A stretch of DNA of 64,000 bases from Rugamonas fusca (GCF_014042365.1 NZ_JACEZS010000001.1:434001-498000); one strand, 5' to 3'; numbered from the stretch's first letter, positions 10,980 to 20,711 are shown. Notes: generated from the letters alone by a model not told the origin. Made by a program: numbers and translations.

Positions 10980-11636
10980 ATGAAAATATGCCTGGTCGAA
11001 GACGACCTGGAACTTGGCAAGGCCCTGCAATCGTCGCTGCAGGATGAAGGCCAGGAGGTACTATGGCTGCGGCGGGCGGCCGATGCGCGCCAGCGTATCG
11101 CCGGCGAGCCGTTCGACGCGGTCCTGCTTGACCTCGGCCTGCCCGACGGGAATGGCATAGACCTGCTGCGCCAGTTGCGGGCCGATGGCAAGACGCTCCC
11201 CATCCTCATCATCACGGCGCGCGACAGCCTGGAGGACCGCTTGCAGGGCCTGGACCGGGGCGCGGACGATTACCTGGTCAAGCCATTTGCCGTGTCCGAG
11301 CTGCTGGCTCGCCTGCGGGCCGTGGTGCGGCGCGCCACCGGCTGGAGCGAGACGGGGGAGCTGGTCTGGAAGATCAAGGACCTCGCGCTGGACGAACGGC
11401 GCCGCGTGCTCACCCGCGCCGGCGCCGGCGTGGACCTGTCCAAGACGGAATTTGCACTGCTGCTGGCATTGATGCGATACCCGGAACGGGTGCTGACCCG
11501 GCGCGAGCTGGAATCGCGCGCCCTGCCGCAAGGAGAAGGGCAGACGCTGGACGTGCACATCTCGCACCTGCGGCAAAAGATAGGCGATGGCTACATTCGC
11601 ACCGTGCGTGGCGTGGGCTACGTGATCGACAAATGA
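10980..11636 (+). CDS. OmpR-family response regulator
   Basis: A 218-residue two-domain regulator. The receiver has the acidic pair D8/D9, the phospho-acceptor Asp51 (VLLDLGLPDG), Thr79 and Lys101 (DYLVKPF). The C-terminal winged helix (residues ~125-218) shows LSKTEFALLLALM and the VRGVGYVI end typical of the QseB/PmrA/TctD group. Its stop overlaps the start of the sensor kinase (ATGA at 11633), so the two are translationally coupled. The signal is unknown. Confidence 0.93.
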   Translation: MKICLVEDDLELGKALQSSLQDEGQEVLWLRRAADARQRIAGEPFDAVLLDLGLPDGNGIDLLRQLRADGKTLPILIITARDSLEDRLQGLDRGADDYLVKPFAVSELLARLRAVVRRATGWSETGELVWKIKDLALDERRRVLTRAGAGVDLSKTEFALLLALMRYPERVLTRRELESRALPQGEGQTLDVHISHLRQKIGDGYIRTVRGVGYVIDK

Positions 11637-13006
11637 GCGCGCTGCCCGAACGCTCGCTGTTCCGCCGCCTGATGCTGGGTTTTTGCGGGGTGATGCTGGC
11701 CATCTGGCTGGCCAACCTGGCATGGGATATCCATGAAACGCACACCACCAAGCAGCGCGACATGCAGCGCGAGCTGCGCGCCAGCGCCTTGCGCATCCTG
11801 GTCCTGATGCAGACGGTGGACGGCCGCCCGCCGGCGCAAATCCGGCCGTTGCTGCACAAGATGGAGGAACTGCATTACGCCCTGTACCGTGACTTGGGCT
11901 GGTACGTCCCCGCGCTGCAAACCCAGGTATGGCGGCACGGCCAGTTGCTGTACGCGTCGGGCGCCCCGGTGCCGGCTGCCGCCGCGCCCGAGCGGCTTGC
12001 GGTGCCCGACGGCTGGGTGGCCGTCATCGAATCGGACCCGGCCACCGGCGTCACCGTGCGCATGGCCACCCAGGTGATCGGTGAATGGCTGTTGCAGACG
12101 TCGAGCATTGGCTACTATCTCGCGCCCCTGCTATTCAGCCTACCGTTCCTGTTGCTGCCGGCCTGGTACATCATCCGCGTCGGCCTGCGGCCACTGCGCA
12201 GCATCGTGGCCGAGATCGAGGAGCGCTCTGGCACGGACCTGACACCGCTGGCGCCATCGCCATTCCGGGAACTATCGCCGCTGGTGGACTCCGTCAACCG
12301 GCTGATGCGGCGACTGGTCGAGCGGCTCGAGCGGGAGCAGGAATTCCTGGCCGACGCGGCCCACGAACTGAAAACGCCGCTGTCCATCATCCAGATCAAC
12401 GCCGAATCGCTGGCCCACGCCCACACGCCACAGCGGGTACAGGAAGCCGGTGAAGGCTTGCGTCAAGGAGTGCGGCGGGCCACCCATACCGTGCACCAGC
12501 TGCTGGCGCTGGCCCGGTCCGGGCCAGACAGTGATGCGGCGCCCTTGCGTGCGCTCGACCTGGTGGAGCTGGTGTGCGACCGCCTGGCGTTGGCCGGCCC
12601 GCTGGCGGCAGCGCGCCATATCGACCTGGAACTGGAAGCGCCCGACCTGTGCGCCATGTGCCTTCATCGCGAGAGCATGGCGGCCCTGATCGACAACGTG
12701 GTTGGCAACGCGATCAAGTATTCGCCCGATAGCGGCCGCGTGGCGGTGACCATCACCGCCGACGCCGGCCTGATCACGCTGGCCGTGCGCGACGAAGGCG
12801 CCGGTATTGCGCCCGGATTCCAGCGCAAGGTGTTCGAGCGCTTCTACCGCTTGCCGGACCAGGACCAACCGGGTAGTGGCCTGGGCCTGGCGATCGCGGA
12901 GCGGGCCGCCATCCGTAACCGGGGTAGTATCGCGCTGGCCAACCGCGACGACGGACCGGGCCTGTGCGTGCAGGTGACGTTTGATGTGACCATGGCCGTC
13001 AGATGA
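11633..13006 (+). CDS. Sensor histidine kinase
   Basis: A 457-residue membrane kinase paired with the upstream regulator. A first membrane span (residues ~13-30), a ~120-residue periplasmic sensor region, a second span (~160-182), a HAMP-like linker, the phospho-acceptor His244 in ADAAHELKTPL, and an ATP-binding domain with N (DNVVGNAIKYS), G1 (DEGAGI) and G2 (GSGLGLAI) boxes. It resembles QseC/TctE kinases. The periplasmic domain carries no named fold I can recognise. Confidence 0.92.
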   Translation: MSALPERSLFRRLMLGFCGVMLAIWLANLAWDIHETHTTKQRDMQRELRASALRILVLMQTVDGRPPAQIRPLLHKMEELHYALYRDLGWYVPALQTQVWRHGQLLYASGAPVPAAAAPERLAVPDGWVAVIESDPATGVTVRMATQVIGEWLLQTSSIGYYLAPLLFSLPFLLLPAWYIIRVGLRPLRSIVAEIEERSGTDLTPLAPSPFRELSPLVDSVNRLMRRLVERLEREQEFLADAAHELKTPLSIIQINAESLAHAHTPQRVQEAGEGLRQGVRRATHTVHQLLALARSGPDSDAAPLRALDLVELVCDRLALAGPLAAARHIDLELEAPDLCAMCLHRESMAALIDNVVGNAIKYSPDSGRVAVTITADAGLITLAVRDEGAGIAPGFQRKVFERFYRLPDQDQPGSGLGLAIAERAAIRNRGSIALANRDDGPGLCVQVTFDVTMAVR

Positions 13007-13064
13007 TGCTTTGTGCAACTGAATTCCACTATAATCAGCCGGCCAACAATCACATGCCGACAAT

Positions 13065-14462
13065 ATGACTCGTCTACCACGCTGGAGCACTCCGCTGATC
13101 CTCTCCTTGCCGCTGCTGCTCGGCGGTTGCCAGGCCACGATGGAGCGCATCGCGGATTGCAAGGCCGGCGACTGGAACGGCATCGGCCACAAGGATGGCG
13201 TGGCCGGAGAAGTCCAGAACTTCGCTGAGCGCAAGGACTTCTGCGACAGCCACGACGGCGGCAAAGGGCAGGGCGATGCGGCGGCCGGTTACCTGGCCGG
13301 TTGGGCGCAAGGCAACTGGGATTTCTGGTCCGCGCGCGGCGTGAGCGACGGCCGCCAGGCGCTGCCGCAGTCCACCTACGAACGTCATGTGGCCAGCGAA
13401 GCGGTGCAAAAACAGCACACGCCATTGAATCGCCCGGCCTACGATGCAGGCTGGATGATCGGTAACGCCGATTACTGGAACGGCCAGGGCAAGCGCGACG
13501 GCACCGACGGCAAGCCCGCGACGGTCAAAGAAGCGGCACGCAACCGCGCCGCCCAGCAAGGCTTGCGCTTCGACGAGGCCAGCTACACGAGCGGCTGGCA
13601 GACTGGCAACCGCACCTATTGGCAGGACGCCGGCTACACCGATGCCCGCAACGGCGTGCCCGATAGCGAGTTGAAGCCGCGTGTGGCCGCTGCCCGCGCC
13701 GCTGGCGTGCAAGTGCAGGAAGACGCCTACCACGCCGCGTGGAACGCTGAAATCGTCAACTACTGGAAAAACCTGGGCACGCAGGACGCCGTCTCCGGCA
13801 AGGCTTTCAACATGCGCCGCGCCGAAGCGCGCGCCAAGGGATTGAAAGTGTACGAAGCCGAATATCGCCAGAGCTGGGAGAACCGGCTGGTCGACTACTG
13901 GCGCAAGGCGGGCCAGGATGACGGCTATGGCCATCCGTTCCTGCTCGAGGACCGCATGGCCAACGCCGGGCGCGACGGCGTGTTCGTGATCCCGCGCACG
14001 CGCGAGCTCTACACGGCTGCCTGGGACGAGCAGAACGCCCGCTACTGCAATCCCGACAACGCCTTCGACCTGGGCCGCCACGGTGCCGGTATGGCGTTCG
14101 AGGTGTGCCGCGACCCGGTGCGCAACCAGATGAAACGCGCCTATCTGAGCGGCCAGGATTACGAAGTGGCCGCCGCCAAGTACAACCGCGCCGTCAGCGA
14201 CGTGGACGAGCTGGCCGGCCGCGCGCGCGAGGCGCGGGGCCGCCTGGGCCGCATCGAGCGCGAGATCCGCGCCAACCTCGATAACAAGGACCGCCCAGTC
14301 AACGACGAGACCCAGAAGCAGGACCGCCGGCGCGAACAGGAACGGCGCGACGTGGCCGACTACCTGCAGCGCACGGAGCGCCAGCTGGACGAGGCCCGGC
14401 GCTGGGCCGATCGCCACCAGCAGGAAATGGAACGGCTGCGGCGTGACATCTATCTGAACTGA
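13065..14462 (+). CDS. Repeat-rich lipoprotein, DUF2799-like
   Basis: A 465-residue exported lipoprotein (LLLGGC lipobox, Cys22). It contains six copies of a ~48-residue unit starting near residues 76, 126, 174, 222, 267 and 316. Each is built around an aromatic pattern Y-x3-W-x7-Y/F-W, then a G-x3-D-A/G turn, resembling the short DUF2799 lipoprotein family but expanded. The first copies keep it best (YLAGWAQGN, YDAGWMIGN). Residues ~370-465 form a highly charged coiled coil. Function unknown; an envelope or peptidoglycan-associated role is a guess. Confidence 0.75.
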   Translation: MTRLPRWSTPLILSLPLLLGGCQATMERIADCKAGDWNGIGHKDGVAGEVQNFAERKDFCDSHDGGKGQGDAAAGYLAGWAQGNWDFWSARGVSDGRQALPQSTYERHVASEAVQKQHTPLNRPAYDAGWMIGNADYWNGQGKRDGTDGKPATVKEAARNRAAQQGLRFDEASYTSGWQTGNRTYWQDAGYTDARNGVPDSELKPRVAAARAAGVQVQEDAYHAAWNAEIVNYWKNLGTQDAVSGKAFNMRRAEARAKGLKVYEAEYRQSWENRLVDYWRKAGQDDGYGHPFLLEDRMANAGRDGVFVIPRTRELYTAAWDEQNARYCNPDNAFDLGRHGAGMAFEVCRDPVRNQMKRAYLSGQDYEVAAAKYNRAVSDVDELAGRAREARGRLGRIEREIRANLDNKDRPVNDETQKQDRRREQERRDVADYLQRTERQLDEARRWADRHQQEMERLRRDIYLN

Positions 14463-14472
14463 GCCAGCGGCA

Positions 14473-14763
14473 TCAGCTATCCAGCTTGCCGATCAATTCC
14501 TTGCAGACGTCATGGGCGATCTCGATCGCGCGCCGGGTTGCGGGCGCCAGCGTGCGTCCCGTTTGCGCGATGATCGTGTGTGGCAGCAGGCCGATCACAT
14601 CCGAATGGGCCGTCAGATGAACCAGGGTAGTCACGTCATCGCACTCGACAGTTTGCGGTAAGCCCGCCGCATCAAAGCCCAGGTCGTGGGACAGTGCCTC
14701 GTGCCAGGCAGGACTGAGCGCGATCGCGGCCAGGCCATAGCGTCCGATTGCGGCACCTCGCAT
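14473..14763 (-). pseudogene. LysR-type regulator, C-terminal remnant
   Basis: About 96 residues that look like the end of a LysR substrate-binding domain: VECDDVTTLVHLTAHSDVIG then LLPH, matching the inducer-site strand and following helix of that family. No helix-turn-helix is present on this strand upstream. The frame stays open to about 14837, where it runs into the 3' end of the GMC oxidoreductase gene. It seems to be a decapitated regulator left beside the gene pair it may once have controlled. Confidence 0.5.
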
Positions 14764-14836
14764 GCGGGCGTGCGCTGCGCGAAGTCGGTCGACTGAGCGT
14801 CGGTGTGCGCCGTCGCCCTCACGCAGCCACCCCGAT

Positions 14837-16573
14837 TCAAGCGCCCTGGCGGGGCTGGCGCGTCAAGCGGTCGGCCAGGTCCTGCGCCAGCCCACACATG
14901 GTCAGCGTGGGGTTCCACGAGCCGCAGGTGGGGAACAGCGCGCCACCCGTCACGTACACATTGCGCACGCCGTGGGGACGATAATCGAGGCCGACCACGG
15001 ACGTGGCCGGGTCCGCGCCCATCCACAACGGCGACGCTTCGTGCACGATGATGTTGAGCCGGATCTGTTCGCGGCTGGGTCGCGCGCGGCGCCAGCTGCC
15101 GCCGCCATTGCCTTCGTCGATCCAGTATTCGATCTCGGGTGGCGCATCCACGCGCGCGCTGACGAGGGCCGTGATGGTCTGGTAGGTGGCTTCGTCGAGC
15201 ACGTCCCACAACTTTTCGTCGGCCGCGCCGGTTTGCAGTTGCAGCGTGATGTTGGTGGTCGGGTCGCCCTGGTCGTTGCGGCGTATCCAGTTCTCCGCGT
15301 TGCGCTCGCTCACTTCGCCCAGCGTGGCGCACACCAGGACCACGTAGTCCTCGGAGCCGCGTAACTGGGCCGGCGAGACGACGGCCGCCGCATCGGGCGC
15401 CTCATGGGCGATGGTCTGGGCGTCCTGTTCCGGTCGCGTCGAGGCGAAGGCGCTCGCTTGCACGTGGTATTGCAAGCCCTGCTGGTCCACGCCGTCCAGA
15501 TAAACTGCGCCGATCTCCAGCGGCGACAGGCCATGAAAGGCGGTGCGTTGTACGCGCGCCGTCACGTGCGACATGAAGTGCCCCGTGTAGCGCTTGCCGG
15601 CATTGGGCAGCGCGTCGCCGAAGGAATTCATCAGCAAGGTGGCCGGTGGGATGGTGCCCATCGCCAGTATGATGCTGGCCCTGCCCACGCTGAGCGGGCC
15701 ATGGTTGGTCGCGATCGCCGTCACCGTGCCGTGGCCGTCATGCAGCAGTCGCTCGACCAGGCAGCGGTCCACGATCGTCAATGGATGGCCCTTGCCCTGG
15801 GCGGCCTGCGCCAGCTGGCGTTGCTGCAATCCGAACAGGGTGCCGACGGTGGCGTATTTGTAGAACTTCACGCCTTGCCAGTCCGGATTGCCGACCGCGA
15901 TCGGCGCCGGGCAGGCGCTCAGCGCCGTCGGTACGCAGCGCTTGAAGTTCTCCCTGATGTTGCTGTCCAACTGGGCCTGCAGCTTGCCGTAGACGCCATC
16001 GTTGATCTGGTCCATCGATGTCACGTGAAGGAAGGCGCGCGCACGCTCCCAGAAACCGGGCGCCAGCGTCACGTCGATCAATGCGCGCGGCCAGTCGCGC
16101 ATCTGGCCCGGCGTGGGCGCCGGGCACCACGCGCTCCAGTAGGTGGAACGGCCGCCGACAATGGGCATGTAGCCGGCCTGGAACAATTGCATGCCGGTGG
16201 TCGCCATGCGCGTGCTGCGCGTCCACGGGTAAGTGGTGGGCGGCGAGCCGGTGGCGGCCTGGAAGGCCATGGGCAGCATCTGGTAATGTGCCGGCAGCCA
16301 GTAGCCGCCCCGTTCCAGCACCAGGATGTTGGCCTCCGGCTGGTTGCGCAGGGTCTGTTCAATGAAGGCCACGCCGGTGGGGCCGGTGCCGATCACGATG
16401 AAATCGTAGGACGTGGCCTGGATGGTGTTCCAGTCCGCGTCGCCGGCGAAGAAGGCCTTGCCGGCGATCTGGTCGGCGCTGGCCGACTGCCGGCCCGGCA
16501 CAGGATAGCCCAGTGCGATGCCGCCGGGGATTTGGGCGGCGTCGGCGAAGAAGCGCTTGTAGGTATAGGACAT
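14837..16573 (-). CDS. GMC-family FAD oxidoreductase
   Basis: A 578-residue flavoprotein. The FAD dinucleotide motif VIGTGPTGVAF is at residues 60-70, followed by the E of LERGGYW. The GMC C-terminal domain has the catalytic-type His in VHEASPLWMG and the Asn of SWNPTLT near the end. GMC enzymes oxidise alcohols or sugars. No twin-arginine or Sec signal is visible. AAGGAGG lies 6 bases before ATG 16573. It is 47 bases downstream of a cytochrome c-like gene, suggesting that electrons pass to that heme protein. Confidence 0.8.
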   Translation of the reverse strand: MSYTYKRFFADAAQIPGGIALGYPVPGRQSASADQIAGKAFFAGDADWNTIQATSYDFIVIGTGPTGVAFIEQTLRNQPEANILVLERGGYWLPAHYQMLPMAFQAATGSPPTTYPWTRSTRMATTGMQLFQAGYMPIVGGRSTYWSAWCPAPTPGQMRDWPRALIDVTLAPGFWERARAFLHVTSMDQINDGVYGKLQAQLDSNIRENFKRCVPTALSACPAPIAVGNPDWQGVKFYKYATVGTLFGLQQRQLAQAAQGKGHPLTIVDRCLVERLLHDGHGTVTAIATNHGPLSVGRASIILAMGTIPPATLLMNSFGDALPNAGKRYTGHFMSHVTARVQRTAFHGLSPLEIGAVYLDGVDQQGLQYHVQASAFASTRPEQDAQTIAHEAPDAAAVVSPAQLRGSEDYVVLVCATLGEVSERNAENWIRRNDQGDPTTNITLQLQTGAADEKLWDVLDEATYQTITALVSARVDAPPEIEYWIDEGNGGGSWRRARPSREQIRLNIIVHEASPLWMGADPATSVVGLDYRPHGVRNVYVTGGALFPTCGSWNPTLTMCGLAQDLADRLTRQPRQGA

Positions 16574-16620
16574 GCTGCCTCCTTGTTGGAAGTGAGGACT
16601 GCGGGCGCGGATCCTGCCGC

Positions 16621-17997
16621 CTATTTGGCGGTGGGGTCCGCCACGTGCTTGCCGGTACGGTCTATCGCGTTCAACAACTGGGGCGTCTTGCTGGTGGCGG
16701 CGTACCACAAGGGCAGCGACTTGAAGGTCAGCACCATGTCGAAGTCGGCCGCCACACTGCCAGCGTTCATCGGCACATCGCCCTTGCGGTTCTGGAACCA
16801 GCGCTGCCAGTCCGGCGAACCGGGCGCCGGCGAATTCAGGTAGGGGCTACCCGTCGAACTGTCGCTGGGCAGGTGCGTCATCAGCGGCAGCAGGAAGGAT
16901 TGCATGCCGACCTTGGGATTCTTGACGTCCCATTGCGCCGTGCTGTGGCAGCTCATGCACGATGAATCCTTGGCGTTCTTGACGTACTGGCGATTGCCAT
17001 CGGTCTCGAACGAGATGTCATTCATCGCACCGTCGTTGGGGCCGGACAGCCGCTCGCCCCAGCCGAAGGTGGCGCCGCCATAGGCCGGCGCAGCCGGATT
17101 GTTCCAGTTCTGCGTGAGCGGCATGTGCGGGTCCTTGGTGGAATTGACCAGCGGGTCGTTACCCCACTGGGCGCCCAGCACCACCATCTGGTCCCACACG
17201 CCGTTGGCGCCGGGCTTGACGTTGCGGTCGTACACGAGCGTGGAGAACACCCAGCCCGTATCGGGCGCCGACGCGCTGTCCTTGACGATGATATCGAACT
17301 GCATCAGGTAGGTGCTGTACACGCGGGGCTTGGCGAATTCGCCGGTGGTGGCGTTGGTGGTGATGTAGGCGGGCCACACCAGGCTGCCCGTCATCACAGG
17401 CCAGACAGTGGGATCGGCCGTGATGAAGGCGGCCTTGATGATCAGCGAGCCTTCCGGGAACTGGGTGGTCCTGGGCGTGACGGCGGGCGTCATGGCCGTC
17501 GTGCCCCACACATTTTTCAGCGTTTGCGCGGCCGTCTTGTCGTAGTAGGTCAGCACGTAGGTGGTGATGGGCTTGGTCAGCCCGCTGGCGGCGAACAGCG
17601 AGGTGTCGAGCGAACTGCCGCCCACGTACATGCCATGGATGGCCTCGCGCTTGGCGCCCAGCCACGGCTCGTTGTACCAGCCCCGTTGCGCCGCGTCCCA
17701 GTGCGCGTAATCCTGCAGCAGCACCATCATGTCCTTGCCCACGGCGTCCTTGAGCGCCTGCGCGTAGGCGCCCGCGTTCTGGGTGGTGATGCGTCCGTTG
17801 TTGATGGCCGTGCGCCAGGGCATGGCCGGCGCAGGCACGTTGGATGGATACTGGTGGCTCAGCTTGAACAGCGGGCCTTTGTATTCCGAAGCGGGCGGGA
17901 TGGCGCCGTTGTTGTCAGCGAACGGCGTAACCGTTGCCGCGGCGGCGTTCAATGCGAGGGTGGAACCGGCGATCAATGCGAACCAGGTGGACGTCAT
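16621..17997 (-). CDS. Exported mono-heme cytochrome c-like protein
   Basis: A 458-residue protein with a Sec signal (ALIAGSTLALNAAAA) and one heme-binding motif CMSCH at residues 347-351. The large N-terminal part (SHQYPSNVPAPAMPW and on) is a conserved non-heme domain I cannot name. It heads the operon with the GMC oxidoreductase and may be its periplasmic electron acceptor. That raises a topology question, because the GMC partner has no visible export signal. GGAG precedes ATG 17997. Confidence 0.65.
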   Translation of the reverse strand: MTSTWFALIAGSTLALNAAAATVTPFADNNGAIPPASEYKGPLFKLSHQYPSNVPAPAMPWRTAINNGRITTQNAGAYAQALKDAVGKDMMVLLQDYAHWDAAQRGWYNEPWLGAKREAIHGMYVGGSSLDTSLFAASGLTKPITTYVLTYYDKTAAQTLKNVWGTTAMTPAVTPRTTQFPEGSLIIKAAFITADPTVWPVMTGSLVWPAYITTNATTGEFAKPRVYSTYLMQFDIIVKDSASAPDTGWVFSTLVYDRNVKPGANGVWDQMVVLGAQWGNDPLVNSTKDPHMPLTQNWNNPAAPAYGGATFGWGERLSGPNDGAMNDISFETDGNRQYVKNAKDSSCMSCHSTAQWDVKNPKVGMQSFLLPLMTHLPSDSSTGSPYLNSPAPGSPDWQRWFQNRKGDVPMNAGSVAADFDMVLTFKSLPLWYAATSKTPQLLNAIDRTGKHVADPTAK

Positions 17998-18264
17998 CTT
18001 CTTCTCCAGTGAATTTCCAGCACCAAGGGGGTGAACAGCGGCGCGCCAGGCCAGTGACCGGACTTGCGCTGCTGGCCATGCCTGTCGTGGGCCGATAGTA
18101 GCACTGGGGAAATTGTGAAATCTCTCGGAAGATCACTGCCAAATGATCAATATTTCACTTGCTTTTTTGATTATTGATGGGCGCCCGCAGCCACGGGCAC
18201 AGTGACGCACGCACTTGCATGCGGGTACGAAAACCGCGGCGCGGACGAGACACATTCTGGTGCC

Positions 18265-18283
18265 GGCCGCCACAGCGGCGGCC
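18265..18283 (-). terminator. GC hairpin after the methyltransferase gene
   Basis: A 7-bp stem GGCCGCC/GGCGGCC with a 5-base loop lies directly after the minus-strand stop at 18290. No T run follows on that strand, so confidence is low. Nothing else was recognised in the 18000-18289 spacer. Confidence 0.35.
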
Positions 18284-18289
18284 GACAAT

Positions 18290-19138
18290 TCAGGACTGTG
18301 GCGCGCGCGCGCTGACCATCCAGCAGGCCGCCGTGAAGCGTGCCTTGTCGCCCTGCACGAACGGCAAGAAGGCGTCGCGCATGGCGGCCTCGACCTCGGC
18401 GCGGCGCTCCGTGCTTTCCTGCTGGAGCAGCTGGCCCACCGGACCCAGCATGGTCGCGTAGCGGAGCAACTCGCGTGCAGGCAGCGTGCATTCCTCGTCC
18501 GCCGCTTGAATGCTGAGGCCTTCCCAGCCGGCCTGCTCGAGGATGCGCGTGATCAGCGCACGGTCAGCCAGGCCGAACTGGCCCGGTTCGTTGGGACGGC
18601 GCGGGGGCAGGGCGGGCAGCAAGGGCGCTGCCGCCCGTTCCGCCGCCGTCATGAATGGATTTTCTTCCGCGGCGCGCCAGGCGACGAAGCGCAGTGCGCC
18701 GCCGGGCGTGATGGCCCGGCGCAGGTTGCCAAAGGCCCGCACCGGATCGTCGAAGAACATCACGCCCATGCGCGACACGATCATGTCGACACTGGCGGCG
18801 GCGAACGGCCAGGTTTGCGCGTCCGCCGCGATAAATTCGGGTGCCAACGCTTCCCGCGCCGCGCGGGCGCGGGCCAGCGCGATCATCGGCTGCGAGATAT
18901 CGACGCCGGTACAAGCGGCACCCTGGCCCAGCCGGCGTGCGATGGCCAGGGTGGTGGCACCCGTTCCGCAACCGACATCGAGCACGGAGCCGGGGCGCTG
19001 TTCGCACACGGCATCGACCAGCAGGCGTTCGAACGGCGCAAGCATGTCATCGAGCTGTTCCTGTAGCGCGACCCAGGCCCGGCCAGCCGCGCCGTTCCAG
19101 CGTTGATCCTGATCGTGGTTCGCTTTTTCAGCCTGCAT
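18290..19138 (-). CDS. Class I SAM-dependent methyltransferase (UbiE/Methyltransf_11-like)
   Basis: A 282-residue enzyme with motif I VLDVGCGTGATT (near 51-62), GVDIS at the end of strand 2, and FIAADAQTWPF. A PNEPGQFG loop and a C-terminal helical cap follow. The start is set at 19138 because GAGGAG lies eight bases upstream; ATGs at 19162 and 19180 are weaker. Its start overlaps the 3' end of the LysR gene by 11 bases on the same strand, so the two are probably one transcript. The substrate is unknown. Confidence 0.8.
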   Translation of the reverse strand: MQAEKANHDQDQRWNGAAGRAWVALQEQLDDMLAPFERLLVDAVCEQRPGSVLDVGCGTGATTLAIARRLGQGAACTGVDISQPMIALARARAAREALAPEFIAADAQTWPFAAASVDMIVSRMGVMFFDDPVRAFGNLRRAITPGGALRFVAWRAAEENPFMTAAERAAAPLLPALPPRRPNEPGQFGLADRALITRILEQAGWEGLSIQAADEECTLPARELLRYATMLGPVGQLLQQESTERRAEVEAAMRDAFLPFVQGDKARFTAACWMVSARAPQS

Positions 19139-20078
19139 GGCGTACTCCTCGGTTGTTGTCATTTCGATATTTTGCCGCACATGGCGGCGGCGCGGCCGCG
19201 AACTGTGCTACAAGGAAGTCGATCAACACGCGCACGCGATGAGACAGATGGCGGCCCGGCGGATAAATGGCATACAGGCTGCCCGAAGCGAGCGTGTATC
19301 CCGTCAACAGCGGCACCAGGGCGCCGCGCTCGATCAAGTCGCGCGAAATGAAACCCGGCACCGCCGCGATACCGAGCCCCGCGGCGGCGGCCGTGATGAC
19401 GGCCTCGCCATTGTTCACCTTCAGCCGCACGGCCGGCCGCGCCAGATAGTTGCCACCGTCCGGCAGCGCGTAATTCCAGTACACGGATTCGGCCGCGTTG
19501 GAGGACACCAGGCCATCGTGGTGCTCCAGATCCATCGGTGTGTGGGGCGTGCCGCGCGCGGCAAGATAGGCCGGTGAAGCGCAGGTTACCCGTCCCATGT
19601 CCGTCAGCTTGCGGGCGACCAGGCGCGAATCGCTGAGCGTGCCGGCGCGAATGGCGATGTCGAAGCCTTCGTTGACGATATCGACGAAGCGGTCCGACAG
19701 GCTCAAGTCCAGCGTGAGCCCCGGATGCAGGCTCAGAAATTGGCTAATGTGCGGCATCAGCACCAGGTTGGTCAGGCTGACAGGCGCGGACATGCGTATG
19801 GTCCCGAACAAATTGGCGCTGGCATCGGTGACCGTCAGTTCGGCCTCATCGAGATCGGCCATGATGCGCGCGGCGCGCTCATAGAACGCCTTGCCCGCTT
19901 CGGTCACACTGAGCCCAGCGGTGGAGCGCACCAGCAACCGTGCCTTGAGGCGGTCCTCCAGGTCGTTCATGCGCCGGCTGACGGCCGATTTGACGATGCC
20001 CAGTTTTTCCGCCGCTCGCGTAATGCTGCCCGCGTTGACCACCTCAACGAAGGTGCTGATTTCGTCCAGCCTGCTCAA
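19128..20078 (-). CDS. LysR-family transcriptional regulator
   Basis: A 316-residue regulator starting at TTG 20078. AAAGGAG five bases upstream makes this start convincing, and no ATG lies in the right place. The helix-turn-helix covers residues ~16-40 (GSITRAAEKLGIVKSAVSRR), followed by an effector domain (GTIRMSAPVSL, FDIAIRAG) of the aaeR/dmlR subgroup. Divergent from the DinB gene at 20184 and upstream of the overlapping methyltransferase. The 105-base spacer to DinB is the likely operator region. Confidence 0.9.
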   Translation of the reverse strand: MSRLDEISTFVEVVNAGSITRAAEKLGIVKSAVSRRMNDLEDRLKARLLVRSTAGLSVTEAGKAFYERAARIMADLDEAELTVTDASANLFGTIRMSAPVSLTNLVLMPHISQFLSLHPGLTLDLSLSDRFVDIVNEGFDIAIRAGTLSDSRLVARKLTDMGRVTCASPAYLAARGTPHTPMDLEHHDGLVSSNAAESVYWNYALPDGGNYLARPAVRLKVNNGEAVITAAAAGLGIAAVPGFISRDLIERGALVPLLTGYTLASGSLYAIYPPGRHLSHRVRVLIDFLVAQFAAAPPPCAAKYRNDNNRGVRHAG

Positions 20079-20183
20079 TTGTTCTCCTTTGAAGCACAAG
20101 ATGTTGATCAATCACAGGCTTCCGCCATGAATTGTGCACACCTATCATGGCATACATCAACAACTTTTTACAGAGATACCACC

Positions 20184-20711
20184 ATGAACGAGCACGAACG
20201 CTTCCTGTCGCTGTTCAACCAGCAAGTGACCCTGAGCCTGAATACGCTGGAACAGATTCCCGCTGCGCTGTGGAGCAGCATCCCCGCCGATTCGGAGACC
20301 AATTACCTGGGCCAGCGCATTAGCCGCATCACGATCGAAGCACTGACCGGCCACCTGATGCGCGCCGAGGATTACTGGAGCACCACCCTCGCCAACATGG
20401 CGCCAGGTGGGGAAATGGTGCCGCCGGTCGGCATTCCTATGCTGGAACTGGCCAGCGCCGGACAACCCCTGGTCAGCCAATACCGCGGGGTACTCGAGAA
20501 CAATCTCAACCGTATTCGCGCCATGTCGCCGCAGCAGCTGGGCACGGAGTTCACCTTTATCGGCCGCAAATACACGGTGCAGGGTTTCCTGTGGGCAGTC
20601 TACGCCCACCACGGCTACCACTACGGCCAGATCGACCTGCTGCTGCGCCAGCAATCGTACTTGCCGCCGGAGTTCCTCGAGTTACCGCAACTCGGTGGCC
20701 TGATTGCCTGA
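20184..20711 (+). CDS. DinB-family putative metal-dependent protein
   Basis: A 175-residue four-helix protein. The three histidines expected for the metal site are seen in LTGHLMRAEDYW and in the AHHGYHYGQIDLLL segment. DinB/YfiT proteins include thiol transferases for bacillithiol or mycothiol, but most proteobacterial members have no known reaction. Start ATG 20184, after CAGAGATACC. Divergently placed from the LysR regulator, which may control it. Confidence 0.8.
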   Translation: MNEHERFLSLFNQQVTLSLNTLEQIPAALWSSIPADSETNYLGQRISRITIEALTGHLMRAEDYWSTTLANMAPGGEMVPPVGIPMLELASAGQPLVSQYRGVLENNLNRIRAMSPQQLGTEFTFIGRKYTVQGFLWAVYAHHGYHYGQIDLLLRQQSYLPPEFLELPQLGGLIA

